Shown here: positions 46,385 to 57,954 of the stretch, in pieces
Layout of the letters: each line of letters starts with the position of its first letter
Numbering within the stretch: position 1 is the first letter of the stretch
Assembly: GCA_963281255.1 (NCBI GenBank)
Contig: OY725497.1
Location: 1,054,001 to 1,118,000 of the forward strand
Reading direction: 5' to 3'
Source: Aphrocallistes beatrix
Taxonomy: Eukaryota > Porifera > Hexactinellida > Sceptrulophora > Aphrocallistidae
Length of the DNA: 64,000 nt
Program-made: the position numbers and the translations under genes
Notes under the pieces: model-generated
Told to the model about the DNA's origin: nothing
Databases searched by the model: none
What the model saw: the letters and a program-made list of their open reading frames with translations, nothing else

Positions 46385-48190
46385 ATGCGAAGCAATCAAT
46401 TACGCGGTTTAGATTGATAAATCCTGACCTCTCTCTGTTTACGCTAAGAACTCCCAACCCACTAAGTCTATCGTTACTCATGGTAGAGCAGAGATGATTA
46501 TTTACTCGACCCATCAAGGAGAACGAACGTTCATTTGCAGCCGTAGTGCAAGGCAGAGTACATGCAATGGTCAGACAGTTGTGTAATTATAGGGATGCAT
46601 CGCATGAAAGGATGCACAAACTGCAAAAATCTAACCAAATTAGAAGGAAGATCTTCGGCTTCCCGAAAAAGGTTACGCACAACAGTGACTTCTGTTCTTA
46701 ACATTTCTAGCTCTCTGGTCCTATTGCTCATCTGCGTTTGGAAACGTTTGAGGATCCATCTCTTCGCTTTGTGAGCACACTATCTGTTGTGCTCTATCTA
46801 GAGTAAGCTCCGGACACTGCAGTGCTTCAGTAATGCCAGTGCATTGCCCCAAGATGACCTTCATAATCTCTAGGTGTACCACGAAATTGCTAGAAGTTGT
46901 GTAAGCAGGCTACGAGCAATTGGAGCCGATTGCTTTCCCCAGCTCCGATATTCATATCTCACTTGGCACTGAGATATGAATATCGTAATACATCGGGATG
47001 ACTAAATTTATGAAAACTCAAAATTTACAGTAGCGCGCATACGGAGATGCATACATACATATGGACGGACGTGGTACTCCGTCCTTGCCATAGGGGCAGC
47101 TCTCTGCAGAAACTGCACTAAAATGGTCGCTCGGACTAGATTTCGCAGCTAAAACTTGTCCCCCGGACCAATTTTGGCCTGACAGGAACAGTGGCAGAGA
47201 AGAACTTATGCAAAGATCGTAGAGTATGTAACATATCCGTTACGCGTCCAACATTAGTACATACCGCGACGACCACCAGATTGAGTCTATGAGCATGGCA
47301 GTGAACATAAAAACTCAGTGGAGAAACTTCCTTGATGAGTCTTTGGACGCCCTTGTGGATCCTACGCATAACGGAAGCGTCGTCATAGCACTGTCCAACT
47401 ATACCATTTCTGAAGTCGATTTTGACATCCCTGAGACAGTCTAGAATGGTTTTCGAGAGAGATACTGCATCTAGTCCTTCACAGGCATAGAACCCAATGC
47501 AGGACTTGGTAATACTGCAGTCTTCAGTGACATAGCGAAGCACTACACTCATCTGTTCTGTCTTAGAGCTGCCTTTGCACTCACCGCACAGGAGAGAAGT
47601 ACTTAGTTGTCTGCACCTCCGCAGAGATTGTTTCTAGAACGATATCTGCCGCTATGGAGATCAGCTCATTCTGAATTGATTTCGATGTGTACTTTGCACT
47701 AGATGGATTCTTGCTACCCATACTATCCACGCCCAGCAGTCGAGAAGACACAGTGTTATCATATTCTGACAATTCCCAAAAACAGCAAGGATATTGCCAG
47801 GGTTTGCGTTTGAATTAGTTAGATCCTCACGGTGTCCACGAAAGGCGATGTCATGCCAGCGGCAACAAAGAAGTACATATTTCAGAATAGCTGTTAGATA
47901 GTGCCAATTCTCTTGAATATGTTTAGCATGGTCGACATTTAGCACTTGAGCGATACTGGTATTATTTTCCTGCATCCAAGAACTCCGCCCAAGCAGTAAC
48001 TGATTCTTTGTGTCTTTCAGACGCACTGTGCTCTGGCATTCGGATGGACGCATCCTTCAAGTTTTTGAACCCTGATGCAGATGCAAATGGAGTGATTCGA
48101 ATGTCAGAGCGGCGAGAGAAAAAACGACAAGGACAACAGTACACGGCATTTTCCTTTTGTGACTATTCTGCCCACTTATGTTTCGAAACC
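46385..48190 (-). pseudogene. hAT transposase relic (ZMYM1-like, TTF finger + DUF4371 + hAT C-term)
   Basis: The parts appear in the expected order on the minus strand but in different frames. From about 48145: YCCPCRFFS with FKNLKDASIRMPEHSASERH (TTF-type zinc finger). About 47920-47780: NWHYLTAILKYV and AFRGHREDL. About 47770-47580: SKSIQNELISIAADIVLETI. About 47550-47140: SVVLRYVTEDCSI, GQCYDDASVM and YVHCHAHRLNLVVV, the DDE-type core. About 46560-46400: TTAANERSFSLMGRVNNHL then SNDRLSGLGVLSVNRE, the hAT dimerisation tail. Several frameshifts and an insertion at 46944-47172 separate them, so no functional product is expected. This superfamily matches the hAT elements at 19374 and 59256 but their termini were not linked to this relic. 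Confidence 0.8.
46944..47172 (-). repeat. GGACCA-family repeat inserted in the hAT relic
   Basis: Reverse-oriented near-complete copy of the repeat at 150-392, ending CCGGACCAATTTTGGCCTGA. It sits between the catalytic and C-terminal parts of the hAT relic and is therefore younger than that transposase copy. Confidence 0.75.
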
Positions 48191-48273
48191 AGTTGAACAC
48201 AAACGAACGGCCCTGGGTATTTTTGGGATAGTTAGTTAGATTTGGCTGTGTGGGTTCTGCATTCGCGTTTTGA

Positions 48274-48620
48274 CCATAGGCGCCAAGTTTTGGAAAATAG
48301 AATAAAACCGGGGGGGGAGGGCAAGCCCCCCCAGAAAATTTTTTAAATCTTAGATGTTCAATATTGATATACAGCTATTGTTGTTACCTAGAGAAAAGAA
48401 AATCTCGGACTATAGTGGAAGCAAAAATGTAATTGGGATATATATTTAGACTCAATTAACATAATTTTGGGGTTTAGTTGTAACCTATAAGTTTGTGTGG
48501 ATTCCTGCCATACTATAGCTTCCTCCACTGCTCCATTGCCCAGCACTACGTCCCCCGCCAGGATCCAGACCTGGGGGGGCGCCACCCCCCCCCCCCGGTA
48601 CCCACACTTGGCGCCTATGG
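48274..48620. mobile_element. 347-bp MITE with CCATAGGCGCCAAG ends
   Basis: Left end CCATAGGCGCCAAGTTTTGG, right end CCCACACTTGGCGCCTATGG. TTTTGA flanks both sides (48268-48273 and 48621-48626), a probable 6-bp target duplication. G-runs and C-runs are internal. Related hairpins at about 6860-7012 and 13597. Confidence 0.75.
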
Positions 48621-48626
48621 TTTTGA

Positions 48627-49502
48627 CTGATGTCAGAAGGCCCTGCTAAATGCTTAGACCCAAAGCTGTTGCAGTAGAGAGTGCAACCATCTGATTGTTC
48701 GGAGACTCTCTACTAGTCAAGCCTACCGAGTTCGTCTTCTCTTCGTCTTCCCTTGAACGTTTAGATCGAAACATTCTAGTATCATTCGAATTATAATTTT
48801 TTGTGTAAAACAACAACAATAACATTGATTATACTGTATACAATTAATTAAAACTTCATTGAACAGCAGAAAACTATCATTTTTCCATAAAGAGAATAAA
48901 TAAAATTCCATAGGAAATGGCTTGCAAATGTGTCGAAGTCCACAAGGACACTCCATTATATGTGGCATTTAGAAACTTGTCCAATCTAACTCAAAGCCAA
49001 AGATACAAATAATAATAGGTAGATGAATAATCCTATGAATTTTCAACACAATCAAATGGAAGCAACTACTCCAGGCTCAAAACTTATCGAGTGACCCTCG
49101 TAAATAGTCATGGGAGAACAAAATACTGTTAGAATCTGGGAATTATGCCTAAATTTGTGCTTGAGTTTTCAGTTGCCCACCCAATCAGATTCGATGCCTC
49201 GCTGATGCCCACCCTGTCGTAGCCCGCAGCGCCGACCCTGGCCATAGCCCTACAAATAATCTGCCATTATCTTCTATTAGGCATAATACGATTTGTCCAA
49301 AATATCCCTACCTGAGTCCTTGCCCAAAGACCCTACCCAGGGTTTTTTTTAAGGATTTGCTCAGAGGGCCCTGCAAAAGATTAGAGGTCCCTTACCACAA
49401 AACATAACAGTACAAAAATATGTAGCTAAGTATATCCTTACTATTAAAACTCGATTAATGTATATTTATTTATTTATATCTCTCTCTCTCTCTATATATA
49501 TA
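48627..49502. other. Intergenic, no gene seen
   Basis: Mostly AT-rich. It includes repeat fragments near 49080 (GAGTGACCCTCG) and 49210-49330 and a short (TC)n/(TA)n microsatellite at about 49478-49502. Confidence 0.5.
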
Positions 49503-50471
49503 TCTGTAACGAATTGATTGAAGAAACTGCCGGGCGCAGAAAGCTAATTTTTGGCATGTGGGAGTCTTTTGACTATGGCTCCAGTAAGTTCTGAGCTCAG
49601 ACGAAAATGTCTACTCATCATGGAATTATGACGTCATTGTCACTTTTTTAAAAGTTAAGCAACACAATTATTCGAGCATAACTCAGCCATTATAGGAGAT
49701 AGAAGGCTGAAAATTTAATAGAATATGTATACTAACATACCTCACATATGATGTAACTATCATCAAAGAATGATGACTCATCACTTTGTTATGACGTCAT
49801 CATTACGCATCAAAAATTTAAATTTGACAAATTTGGTGATTTTTCAAGTGATATCGAAGACAGACATATTTAGAGATGCTATCTCCCTTATAATTAACCA
49901 ATGTGACCCCAGGCGACCGAAGGGAGCCTCCGGCGGACACAAAGTGTCCGCCAGCCGCGCAGCGCAAGCAAGCGAAGCGCGCTTGTGTCAATAAAAATGT
50001 TAAGAAATTAGAGGTCCCTGAAGAGAAATTAGAGGTCCTTTTGGGCCCTCTAATTTAGCTTAAAAAAACACTGACCTACCAATCCTCACCCCGAGTCTAC
50101 GGCCCTGACGTAATCATGACTAGAGTCACTATTAATCACAGAGAGTATTTGTTTACTGTACTAGTGACAACTAAAAAGCCTTCCATACACGCTACCCATT
50201 CCGTTCTTGGCGAGACATCCCGATTTTACAATATTCTATTGAACAAAATTTGATAGCGGTCACCTGTACATTCCATCTGCATAAAAGTCCCGTGGTCGAC
50301 TTTCCAATTACAATTGACCTCTGTATAATGATGGTCCATATATTTTCGAGGATAACACTGAAATACTAGTTCCGAGGGGTCCAAATATTACGAAATATAT
50401 GGACCGGGGGAACCATTCTTGGGGTGTCTATTTTTCGTGTAACAGTTCCTTGAATCTGATTCGTAATTGTT

Positions 50472-50540
50472 GCTTATTCGCATGCGAATAGTAGCTTGTT
50501 CGCATGCGAATAGTAGCTTATTCGCATGCGAATAGTAATT
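50472..50540. repeat. Array of 23-bp units with TTCGCATGCGAA palindrome (right)
   Basis: Three units in inverted orientation relative to 45311-45378, ending right before the Tc1-like coding relic, which suggests a role as terminal repeats of that element. Confidence 0.65.
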
Positions 50541-50549
50541 TTCAATATA

Positions 50550-51492
50550 TGCATTGAAACTTCAAAACTTCCAATGAAGGACATTGTTTCTATGTGCGGT
50601 GTCACCCTGAAGACGGCCTATAATGTTAAGCAACGAATTTCAGCGGGCGAAAGCATTGAGCACAGGGGTGGAGCTGGGCCTAAAAGGTGCCTCAACAAAG
50701 GAGAGAGGATCTCACTCTCTAAATATTAAAAACAATCCCCGAATTTCTTTGCGGACTATGCAGAGTAGTCTAAAGGTTTCACGAGGAGTTGATGTGTCGT
50801 ATTCAACGGTGAGGAGTTGCATCAAAGAGATGTCCTATTCCAAGTAAACTGCCATCAAAGGACCAAATATTACTCCCTCCCATGAAGCATTGAGAGTTTT
50901 ATGGGCTAAGAAACACAAGTTCATCAATTGGAACAAGGTCTTCTTTACGAATGAGTGCTCCATTTGACTTTGTGGCGGGAAAGTACAGATGTGGACCATG
51001 GGTACTCAAAAGCCCGTCATCAACATTCCGAGACATTCACCCAAGATCCATATTTGGGAGGGATATCTACTCGAGGAACTACTCCTGTGCATATTTTTAG
51101 AGAGAATTTCAATTCTATCGCATATTGTAATGTGATAAATGAATGTTTGACAGAGACAGCAGACCTACTGTATCCAGGCGGTTGGAAACTCCAGGAGAAT
51201 AATTAAAGTATCCATAAATCCAAGCTCTCTGTTTCATACAAAGAGGAACGCGCCATTAGATGCATAGATTGGCCATCCTGCAGCCCTGATTTGAATCCTA
51301 TAGAGAATTTATGGGCTGTTCTGAAGAAAAGGATTCTAAACAGTGCTCCTAAGACGATCGAAGATGTCAAAAACTATGTCGATATATAGTGGGGAACCTT
51401 TGATCCAGAATTCATTGGCAACTTCACAAAATATATGCGCAAGCGGTGCGACCTTGTGATTGCTGCTCAAGGCAAAAAGATTAATTATTAAA
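50550..51492 (+). pseudogene. Tc1-like transposase relic
   Basis: Begins with a helix-turn-helix segment (LPMKDIVSMCGVTLKTAYNV, then HRGGAGPKR), continues in another frame (NNPRISLRTMQSSLK, SYSTVRSCIKEM), then WNKVFFTNECS, the site equivalent to the W-x-x-V-x-F-S-D-E catalytic motif with Asn for Asp, and ends with DWPSCSPDLNPIENLWAVLK, the classic Tc1 third-acid motif, and VIAAQGKKINY at the stop (about 51491). Frame shifts and in-frame stops (for example near 50966 and 51388) mark it as dead. Confidence 0.85.
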
Positions 51493-51819
51493 CAATATCC
51501 TATTTAATTGTTACTAAGGGGTCATAGAACCAAAATAAAACTTGAATGAGTGTATATCAACTTGAGTTATCAAGTTGCATTGGGTATAATAATTGTAAAT
51601 AATTATGAAACAGACTGTAACAGCTCAAATTGGGCTGTTAACAGCAAAAAAAATTGCTTTAAAAGCTCAAATAACAGCAGAGCTAGACTGTTAATTGGAA
51701 ATTGTAGCTGTTAACAGCCAATTGTGAAGTGGCTGTTAACAGCATTTCCACCATCCCTGGTCATTTATATTCCTTACAGTTATAATAACACTTCTACAAG
51801 TATTATGACTAATTAATTA

Positions 51820-52246
51820 CAGTAGAACCCCGCGTATCGGAACCTCCGTCCAAGCGCACGGCGCCCCGATAAGCGAGATTCTAAGAGAACTCCAATACGT
51901 ATTGGTGAAAATAATGAAGTTAGAACCTACAAAACTCAACATTAACTAGACAGTCAAACCCTACGGTGAAGGCTGATATTTAAGCACAGACTATACATCA
52001 CAATTTCACATCACACTTCTATGTGCACTAGGAGTCACAACGTTATGATATTGCGGAATATTTTTCTCGATCAACTCGTCCACTGTAGCTTGCCTCCCCT
52101 CGACCACTTGCTTATACCACACTAGGTTGGGTGACGCTTAGCGGCCATTATAAAGAACTACTAAGCTACTCAAGCACAAAAGGTATGGTATTCAAGAGAA
52201 AAAGTATACGGCGCAGTGCCCCGATACGCGGCAGGGATTTACTTTA
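51820..52246. mobile_element. MITE with CAGTAGAACCCCGCGTATCG ends
   Basis: The left end CAGTAGAACCCCGCGTATCG is imperfectly complementary to CCCGATACGCGGCAGGGATT near 52225-52240. TA precedes the left end (51818-51819). Terminal style is reminiscent of pogo/Tigger; no coding capacity. The right end is approximate. Confidence 0.45.
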
Positions 52247-52989
52247 CTTTTTTTTAACTTGCTACTTACTACCTTTTTATTTTTTTGGAGGAAAATAAAA
52301 GGTAGTAAGTAAATATTCTGGATGGCGAGCAAAAAAAAGGAGCAAGTAAATTTCCCGGACACCCTGATGAAATGGACATGGTTAGATTAAGAAAATTTTG
52401 ATTCTGAAATGCTCAAATATTTCCGCGAATCGCTCGATCCGCCCTCGTTTCTGTCTTATACTGCACAATCAATAATATCTTGTTCTCACGCCAACTGAAT
52501 GTCGGTCAAAAAATAAGTAGCAAGTAAAAGAAAAGTAGTGAGTGAGTAAAACTAAATCTAAAATGGAAGAAGACACTTTATGCCCGCCAGAGACACACAT
52601 TGGGCGCCTGGGGTGACATTAATTAATTACAAGGGAGATAACATCTTTAAATACGTCTGTCCTACTGTTATAATCGATATCGGACGAAAAATCACCAAAT
52701 CTGTCAATTTTTGATGCGTAATGATGACGTCATAACAAAGTGAAGAGTTATCATTTTTTGATGATAGTTAAAATTTCAGCCTTCTATCACTTAAAATGGC
52801 TGAGTTATGGTCGAAAAACTGAAATTACTAATTATAAAAAAGGTGAAAATGACATCATAATTCCATGATGAGTCGACATTTTCGTCTGAACTCAGAACTT
52901 AGTGGAGCCATAGCTAAAATACTTCCACATGCCAAAAATCAGCTTTTTGTGCCTGTCAGTTTCTTCAATCAATTTGTTATATATACATA

Positions 52990-53730
52990 GGGCATTCCAA
53001 AAGTTCTCGTCCCAAATCTGTATCTCAAATGAGAGTGAAAATAGGATATTTTCGATTTGTCCATTGTATTCCTTAAGGGATCAGCTTCCAATTTGTATAT
53101 TGGTTCATTTTAAGAGGACAATTATTGTGGTTCCTATATTAGATTTGTGTGCATCGGTTTAGGGCACTGCCTTTGAACGTGATTTTTGGGGTTCCCTTTG
53201 ATATATTTCAGTTCTGAACAGATTTAGATTAAAACTGATCCCGCCATCCAATTCTACGCATCAACTAACATATAGATTGAATTCTCTGAAGTATTATAGT
53301 TTGAGGCTGAGGGAATAATTGTGTTTTGAAGTGGTTTACTACCATTTTTGTCCCACTTTTTGAGTGGCGAAAATTGACAAAAAATCCACTAAAAGTGGCA
53401 TGATATTTTTTCAACACGAGCAATACTATTGAACACCTCCCGATTACTTTTTCACATTGGTTTTAATGACCTTATTCTACGATTTTCACAACTTTTATTC
53501 TCCAAATTTAGTTTTAAGCCATTTTCAATGGGAAGATTCCAACTTTTCGACACTACCCTAAACCGATGCATAAAAATCTAATATAGGAACCACAATAATT
53601 GTCCTTTTAAAATAAACCAATATATAAATTGGAAGCTGATCCCCTAAGGAATGCAATGGACAAATTGAAAATATCCTATTTTCACTCTCATTTGAAATAC
53701 AGATTTGGGACAAGAACTTTTGGAATGCCC
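52990..53730. mobile_element. 741-bp MITE with ~170-bp inverted ends, TA target
   Basis: Ends are GGGCATTCCAAAAGTTCTCG and its near-complement AAGAACTTTTGGAATGCCC. TA lies outside both (52988-52989 and 53731-53732). The arms remain complementary past GGACAATTATTGTGGTTCC to TTAGATTT. A diverged, interrupted relative in the window is at about 57955-58955. Confidence 0.8.
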
Positions 53731-53942
53731 TATGTACATAAATAAAAGAGTCTATGGGTTTTCCATAGTATAATCTAGCTGCAATCAGCCAGCATGCATA
53801 TTAACCACGGAATCACATTATAGCATAGTGATCAAAGAATCAATGAAAACCATATTATCAAAGTGTTAATAGATCATGCGTATTCATACTTGTTCTGTTC
53901 TATATATAATCAGTAAAACAGCATAAATAGTTCAATATAATT

Positions 53943-55478
53943 ATGACTAAAATTTCAGGTTGCACATTAGGATGGATACTGACAGAGTTGAAATATCTCA
54001 TAAAGTTGGGAATTGCAGGAGGACTCGGATACTTCAGTGATGCATTACAGCTAAAGTTGGGTACCATCTTCATATCTCGTACTTCAGGTGCTGACATAGA
54101 GAACAAAGTTAGTGCTCTGTTGGTTGGTCAAACAGTTATGGTTTTCACATCGTACGTGGTTATACAGGGAATAGCCACAGGGATGAACACACTCTGTTCT
54201 CAAGCTTATGGTGCTACAAACTACAAACTGATGGGAACATACTTCATGCGAGCAATGACAATCGCATCACTCACTTGCTTTCCCATCTGGGCAATATGGA
54301 TAAGTGTCAGACCTGTCATTTACTACATCACTCAAGATTCTGAGTTAGCACAAGGTGCAGGTGACTATGCTACTGTCCTCTGTTTCAGTTATCCGGCTTA
54401 TATCTACTCGAAACTAGCTTGTACTTTCTTGCAATCTCAAAACATTGTCTACCCCAGCCTTGCAATACAAGTAAGTGGGAATCTATTTAACTGTTGTCTA
54501 CAGTATATATTCGTTGTTGTGATGCATCTCGAAATCAAAGGTGCCGCTCTGGCTTATGTCATCAGTACATTTCTAATTGCGATTCTAATATTCGCATATA
54601 TTCAATTCACGAATGTACATCTTACATACTCCTTGTTCTCGTGGTCTTATCTATCTAGATGGTATCACTTCATGGAATATGGCTTACTAGGAGTGCTACA
54701 GCTGTTGGTAAGCATAACCTCTTGTAGACTAGTTCCTGTCATATTTATAGGTTTCATTTTAAGAAGTAACCATCAATTGGCACTTTTCGGGATATTTAGC
54801 GTTGTTTGGTTTCTTTTTTCAACTGCTGGTTTCGGTTTCGGGATAGGAGCAAATATACGTATAGGAAATATTCTTGGAGATAATAATTCGAGTCAAGCAA
54901 AAAAGGCCACTGTAGTATTCATTTGTGCTATGAGTTTAATTGAACTTACCTTGGGAATAATGATAATCTCATTCTCTCATTACACTTCCTTTATCTTCAC
55001 ATCAATTCCTGATTTTAGGCTGGAAATAGAATCTGGATTAAAAATAGTTGGTGTTCTTGTAACTACAGATGTATTTTTTGCCATCAGAGGTATTTGCAAT
55101 GCTTGTTGTCTCCAAATGAAAGTATTCATTGGGCAATTATTTATCATGATTGTGACTACTACTCTAGGCTGTGTTCTAGTCTACTATGTTACATGGAAGG
55201 CAGTAGGTTACTATTTGTTCGTGGCAATTGGATATTGTATTTCTTTCTGTTATTGTTTGATTCTGTTGTCTATCAGTAATTGGGATAAAATTGCCAAAAG
55301 AGTTTCACAGAATACAAGTGAAAAACATCTATACAACAAACCACTTGAAACAACACATCAGCAGGAAGAATCCAATTTCTCAAATTGTGGGAATATTGCC
55401 TTACTTATGAGGTACATCATTCTCTTGCTAATCGGTATAGTAACTTTTGTTGTTTCGAGTATTATTGCTATTAGTTAA
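53943..55478 (+). CDS. MATE-family transporter (SLC47-like)
   Basis: Single-exon gene for 511 residues. MATE proteins are plasma-membrane exporters that swap organic cations or other small molecules for H+ or Na+. I see twelve hydrophobic segments in two bundles of six plus a thirteenth at the extreme C-terminus (LMRYIILLLIGIVTFVVSSI), the layout of animal MATE/SLC47. The conserved GIATGMNTLCSQAYGA lies near residues 76-91 and its second-half counterpart GFGFGIGANIRIGNILG near 298-314, the Q/R-x-x-x-G-x-N hallmark of the fold. A hydrophilic loop (residues ~445-475) precedes TM13. The Met at 53943 is preceded by a run of AT-rich DNA after the 52990 element. Substrate cannot be read from sequence. 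No introns and no damage. Confidence 0.9.
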   Translation: MTKISGCTLGWILTELKYLIKLGIAGGLGYFSDALQLKLGTIFISRTSGADIENKVSALLVGQTVMVFTSYVVIQGIATGMNTLCSQAYGATNYKLMGTYFMRAMTIASLTCFPIWAIWISVRPVIYYITQDSELAQGAGDYATVLCFSYPAYIYSKLACTFLQSQNIVYPSLAIQVSGNLFNCCLQYIFVVVMHLEIKGAALAYVISTFLIAILIFAYIQFTNVHLTYSLFSWSYLSRWYHFMEYGLLGVLQLLVSITSCRLVPVIFIGFILRSNHQLALFGIFSVVWFLFSTAGFGFGIGANIRIGNILGDNNSSQAKKATVVFICAMSLIELTLGIMIISFSHYTSFIFTSIPDFRLEIESGLKIVGVLVTTDVFFAIRGICNACCLQMKVFIGQLFIMIVTTTLGCVLVYYVTWKAVGYYLFVAIGYCISFCYCLILLSISNWDKIAKRVSQNTSEKHLYNKPLETTHQQEESNFSNCGNIALLMRYIILLLIGIVTFVVSSIIAIS

Positions 55479-57954
55479 TCTTATTTTCACAATTTATCTT
55501 TCATACATGTAAACTATTATTAGAGGAATAAGATTACTCTGATACGGCCTAGACCAATTTATTTTTGTTAATTTTCAGTGGAATTTGTTAAAACTACAAG
55601 TAAGAATTAAATTAAATTCAAATGAACTTCAACATTAAGTTCGTTGGGATATACGTACGTGTATATATACTACTATAGTAGTATATACATTATTGATTTA
55701 AAATAAGCTAAGGGTGGCCCGCCAGATGGGGCAATAGTTCTCTCCCCAGCATAATTGTTTTTTTCCTCGACTCCCATAATCTTAGTTATTATAAATAGAT
55801 ATTCTGAACGATTTTGTAAGAGTTTATCCAATCTAGAACTTCAAAATACAATTTACAGGACAAAGGTTGTTAAGAAAAAATATGTCACGGGATGCAGCAA
55901 AAATCGAGAATATCGACTCACTGCTTTCCCAAATGTCTCTTCAGCATCGATATTTCGAGATGGATTAGCGCCGAAATCTTTTGTTAAATATTGAATTAGA
56001 ATTCCATTAAACTTAGTCCTATACATAAATCTGGCAATTCAATGGCGAGTTGTAATCAGCTCCATTTGGACAATATCCCAAAATGACACTTTTTTCCAAA
56101 AGATCAGAACAAGTGATTGCCAATACCTCTAGATCTGAATCTAATTTATCTCTATTCCCTTCTAATCGGTATAGTAACTTTTGCAGCTGTTTCTTATTGT
56201 TTTTAGCTAACCATATGTTCAAAAAGTCGCTTCTAATATATGAAAGTTATTATTAGATGAACAAAATTAATGTTGCTTGAAAATTATTTCATCGCTGAGT
56301 TTTAGAATACGTATGCTATGACAACATGAATCTCTCATATAGAAGAGCACTTTTAGTGTGCTTCCTTTACAATTAGTGAATTCCAGTCACCTTACAGATT
56401 GTATAGAACACCATTGTTCTAAAGTTTGTGATAGTCATTTTATTTCTGAAGCAGAGATGCAATCCCGATTGAGAATTTGAAATTTTAATAAAGATGACTC
56501 GACTAAAATTTACTCATCATGATGATGCTATGATGACAGAGAGAATAATCTCGGGTGACAGCGAAGTACAGTGTGTTAAGAAATTGTTTTCCTCTAAAAC
56601 TAATTTTATGTAATTATATTTGTTTACAATTCCTAGTATCTTAAATATATGAGCATATTCAGATGCTAAAGTATGACTGAATTTTGTTGTGTTTAACTTA
56701 ACCATTAGCGAATTAGAAGAATATATAGCATTGATGTCAAATGAGCTCCCAGTAGGAGTAGGTGATTTTAGCAGTGATTTAATCATATTATCTGACTCAG
56801 TAATAATTATTGTGTAATATAATTATACTCCATATTAATAGTTATAAAGCTAAACTCGTTATTGGTTGTGAACTCGTATCAATAGAATGAATATGAGTTG
56901 GTACAGCCTTGACTGAGATATTCTGGAATGGAATGGTCCGTAAATTAAGAACTTATAATTTCTAGAATGAAATGTTCCGTAAATTAAGAATTTATAATTT
57001 CTAGAATTAAATGTTCCGTAAATTAGGCAATTCAAATTTCCGGGACCGTTCCGTCAATTTCGTAAATTAGGTATGTCCTATATATAAACCCAACAGGCTC
57101 TCTCAACCTTTAATTTAGTTAAATCGTGTGATGAAATGTGTCAAATCGTGAGCAAGGGCGTAGCCAAATTTAGGGGGAGGCAGGGTTGCTAAAAATCATG
57201 ATCTTTTTTAAAAAAATCAAAAAGGTAGCTTTTTTTGGTTGTTTTTTATATATATATTTTTTATTTTTTATTATTTTTTTTATTTAAATCAGCTGATTTT
57301 TTTTATTCAAATAGGATTTTTTTGATTTAAATCGGGTTTTTTAATTTAAATCGGATTTTTTGTGACAGCCGCCCGGATCTGTCTGGTTAGAGATAGGACA
57401 TTGAAATTTTCACGAGGTGCGGATTGATATGTAGATGTGCACTTTGGTTTACAATTGTCATATTCCCAAATCTAAATTCATTAAGTCACTCCTATCCCGT
57501 CTAAGGGTTTTATTGTAGTAAGGCATTCGTATTTATGAATTGAAGATAAATGAAAATAGAGATGAATATAAATATAAATATAAAGAATTGGGTTCTATCT
57601 CGTAGAATATATTGAGCGTAGAAAAATATAATTATTATTTTTTCAAATTCAACATCCTATAAACGAACACCAGTTTAGCCGCCTTCTCAATTCCAAGTCG
57701 GTTGCGAGTTTTTCATCCTCTATACCTTGGGTTAATTAAGTTCGCAGAATAGTGTGCTGGAGTAATACTTGGGCAGCTCTTTCGTCTACTCTACTTAATA
57801 CTTGTGCCGGTTGCTGTGAACTTCCTCGACTGTATCACTGATTATAGCATTTTCCCTTTGAATTCTATCTAGAGCAACTGAAATTGGTTTTAATCTAATC
57901 AAGAGATCTTCAGCGTTACTTAGGTCATTTCATAAGTACTGAGCCGTGATTGGT
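55479..57954. other. Intergenic, no confident gene
   Basis: A decayed relative of the 17708 MITE lies near 55850-55990. Two minus-strand frames (56222-56019 and 56786-56517) are open, the first coiled-coil-like (KNNKKQLQKLLYRLEGNRDK), and might be exon remnants, but no splice-consistent model emerged. A TTCCGTAAATTA hairpin repeat is at 56927-57075. A GGGCGTAGCCAAATTTAGGG fragment and T-rich low-complexity lie at 57155-57360. Confidence 0.4.

Larger units (their letters stand above)
49503..52980. mobile_element. Composite with ~400-bp inverted arms enclosing a Tc1 relic
   Basis: The left arm (about 49503-49935) and the right arm (about 52590-52980) are complementary over long stretches, outermost first: GATTGAAGAAACTG against its complement, GGCATGTGGGAGT, ATGACGTCAT blocks, AGATAGAAGGCTGAAA, GGTGATTTTTC and the AGATGCTATCTCCCTTATAA block. 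Between them lie repeats, a Tc1-like transposase relic and a pogo-like MITE. Either one large fold-back element that captured others or two inverted copies of a shorter one. Confidence 0.55.

Noticed and set aside
54000..55478. MATE gene of bacterial origin
   Set aside because: The C-terminal TM13 and animal-like hydrophilic loop fit eukaryotic MATEs; lack of introns alone is not evidence of transfer, since other single-exon genes occur here.
56019..56786. Two minus-strand frames as exons of one gene
   Set aside because: No matching acceptor/donor phases and no recognisable domain; left as possible remnants only.
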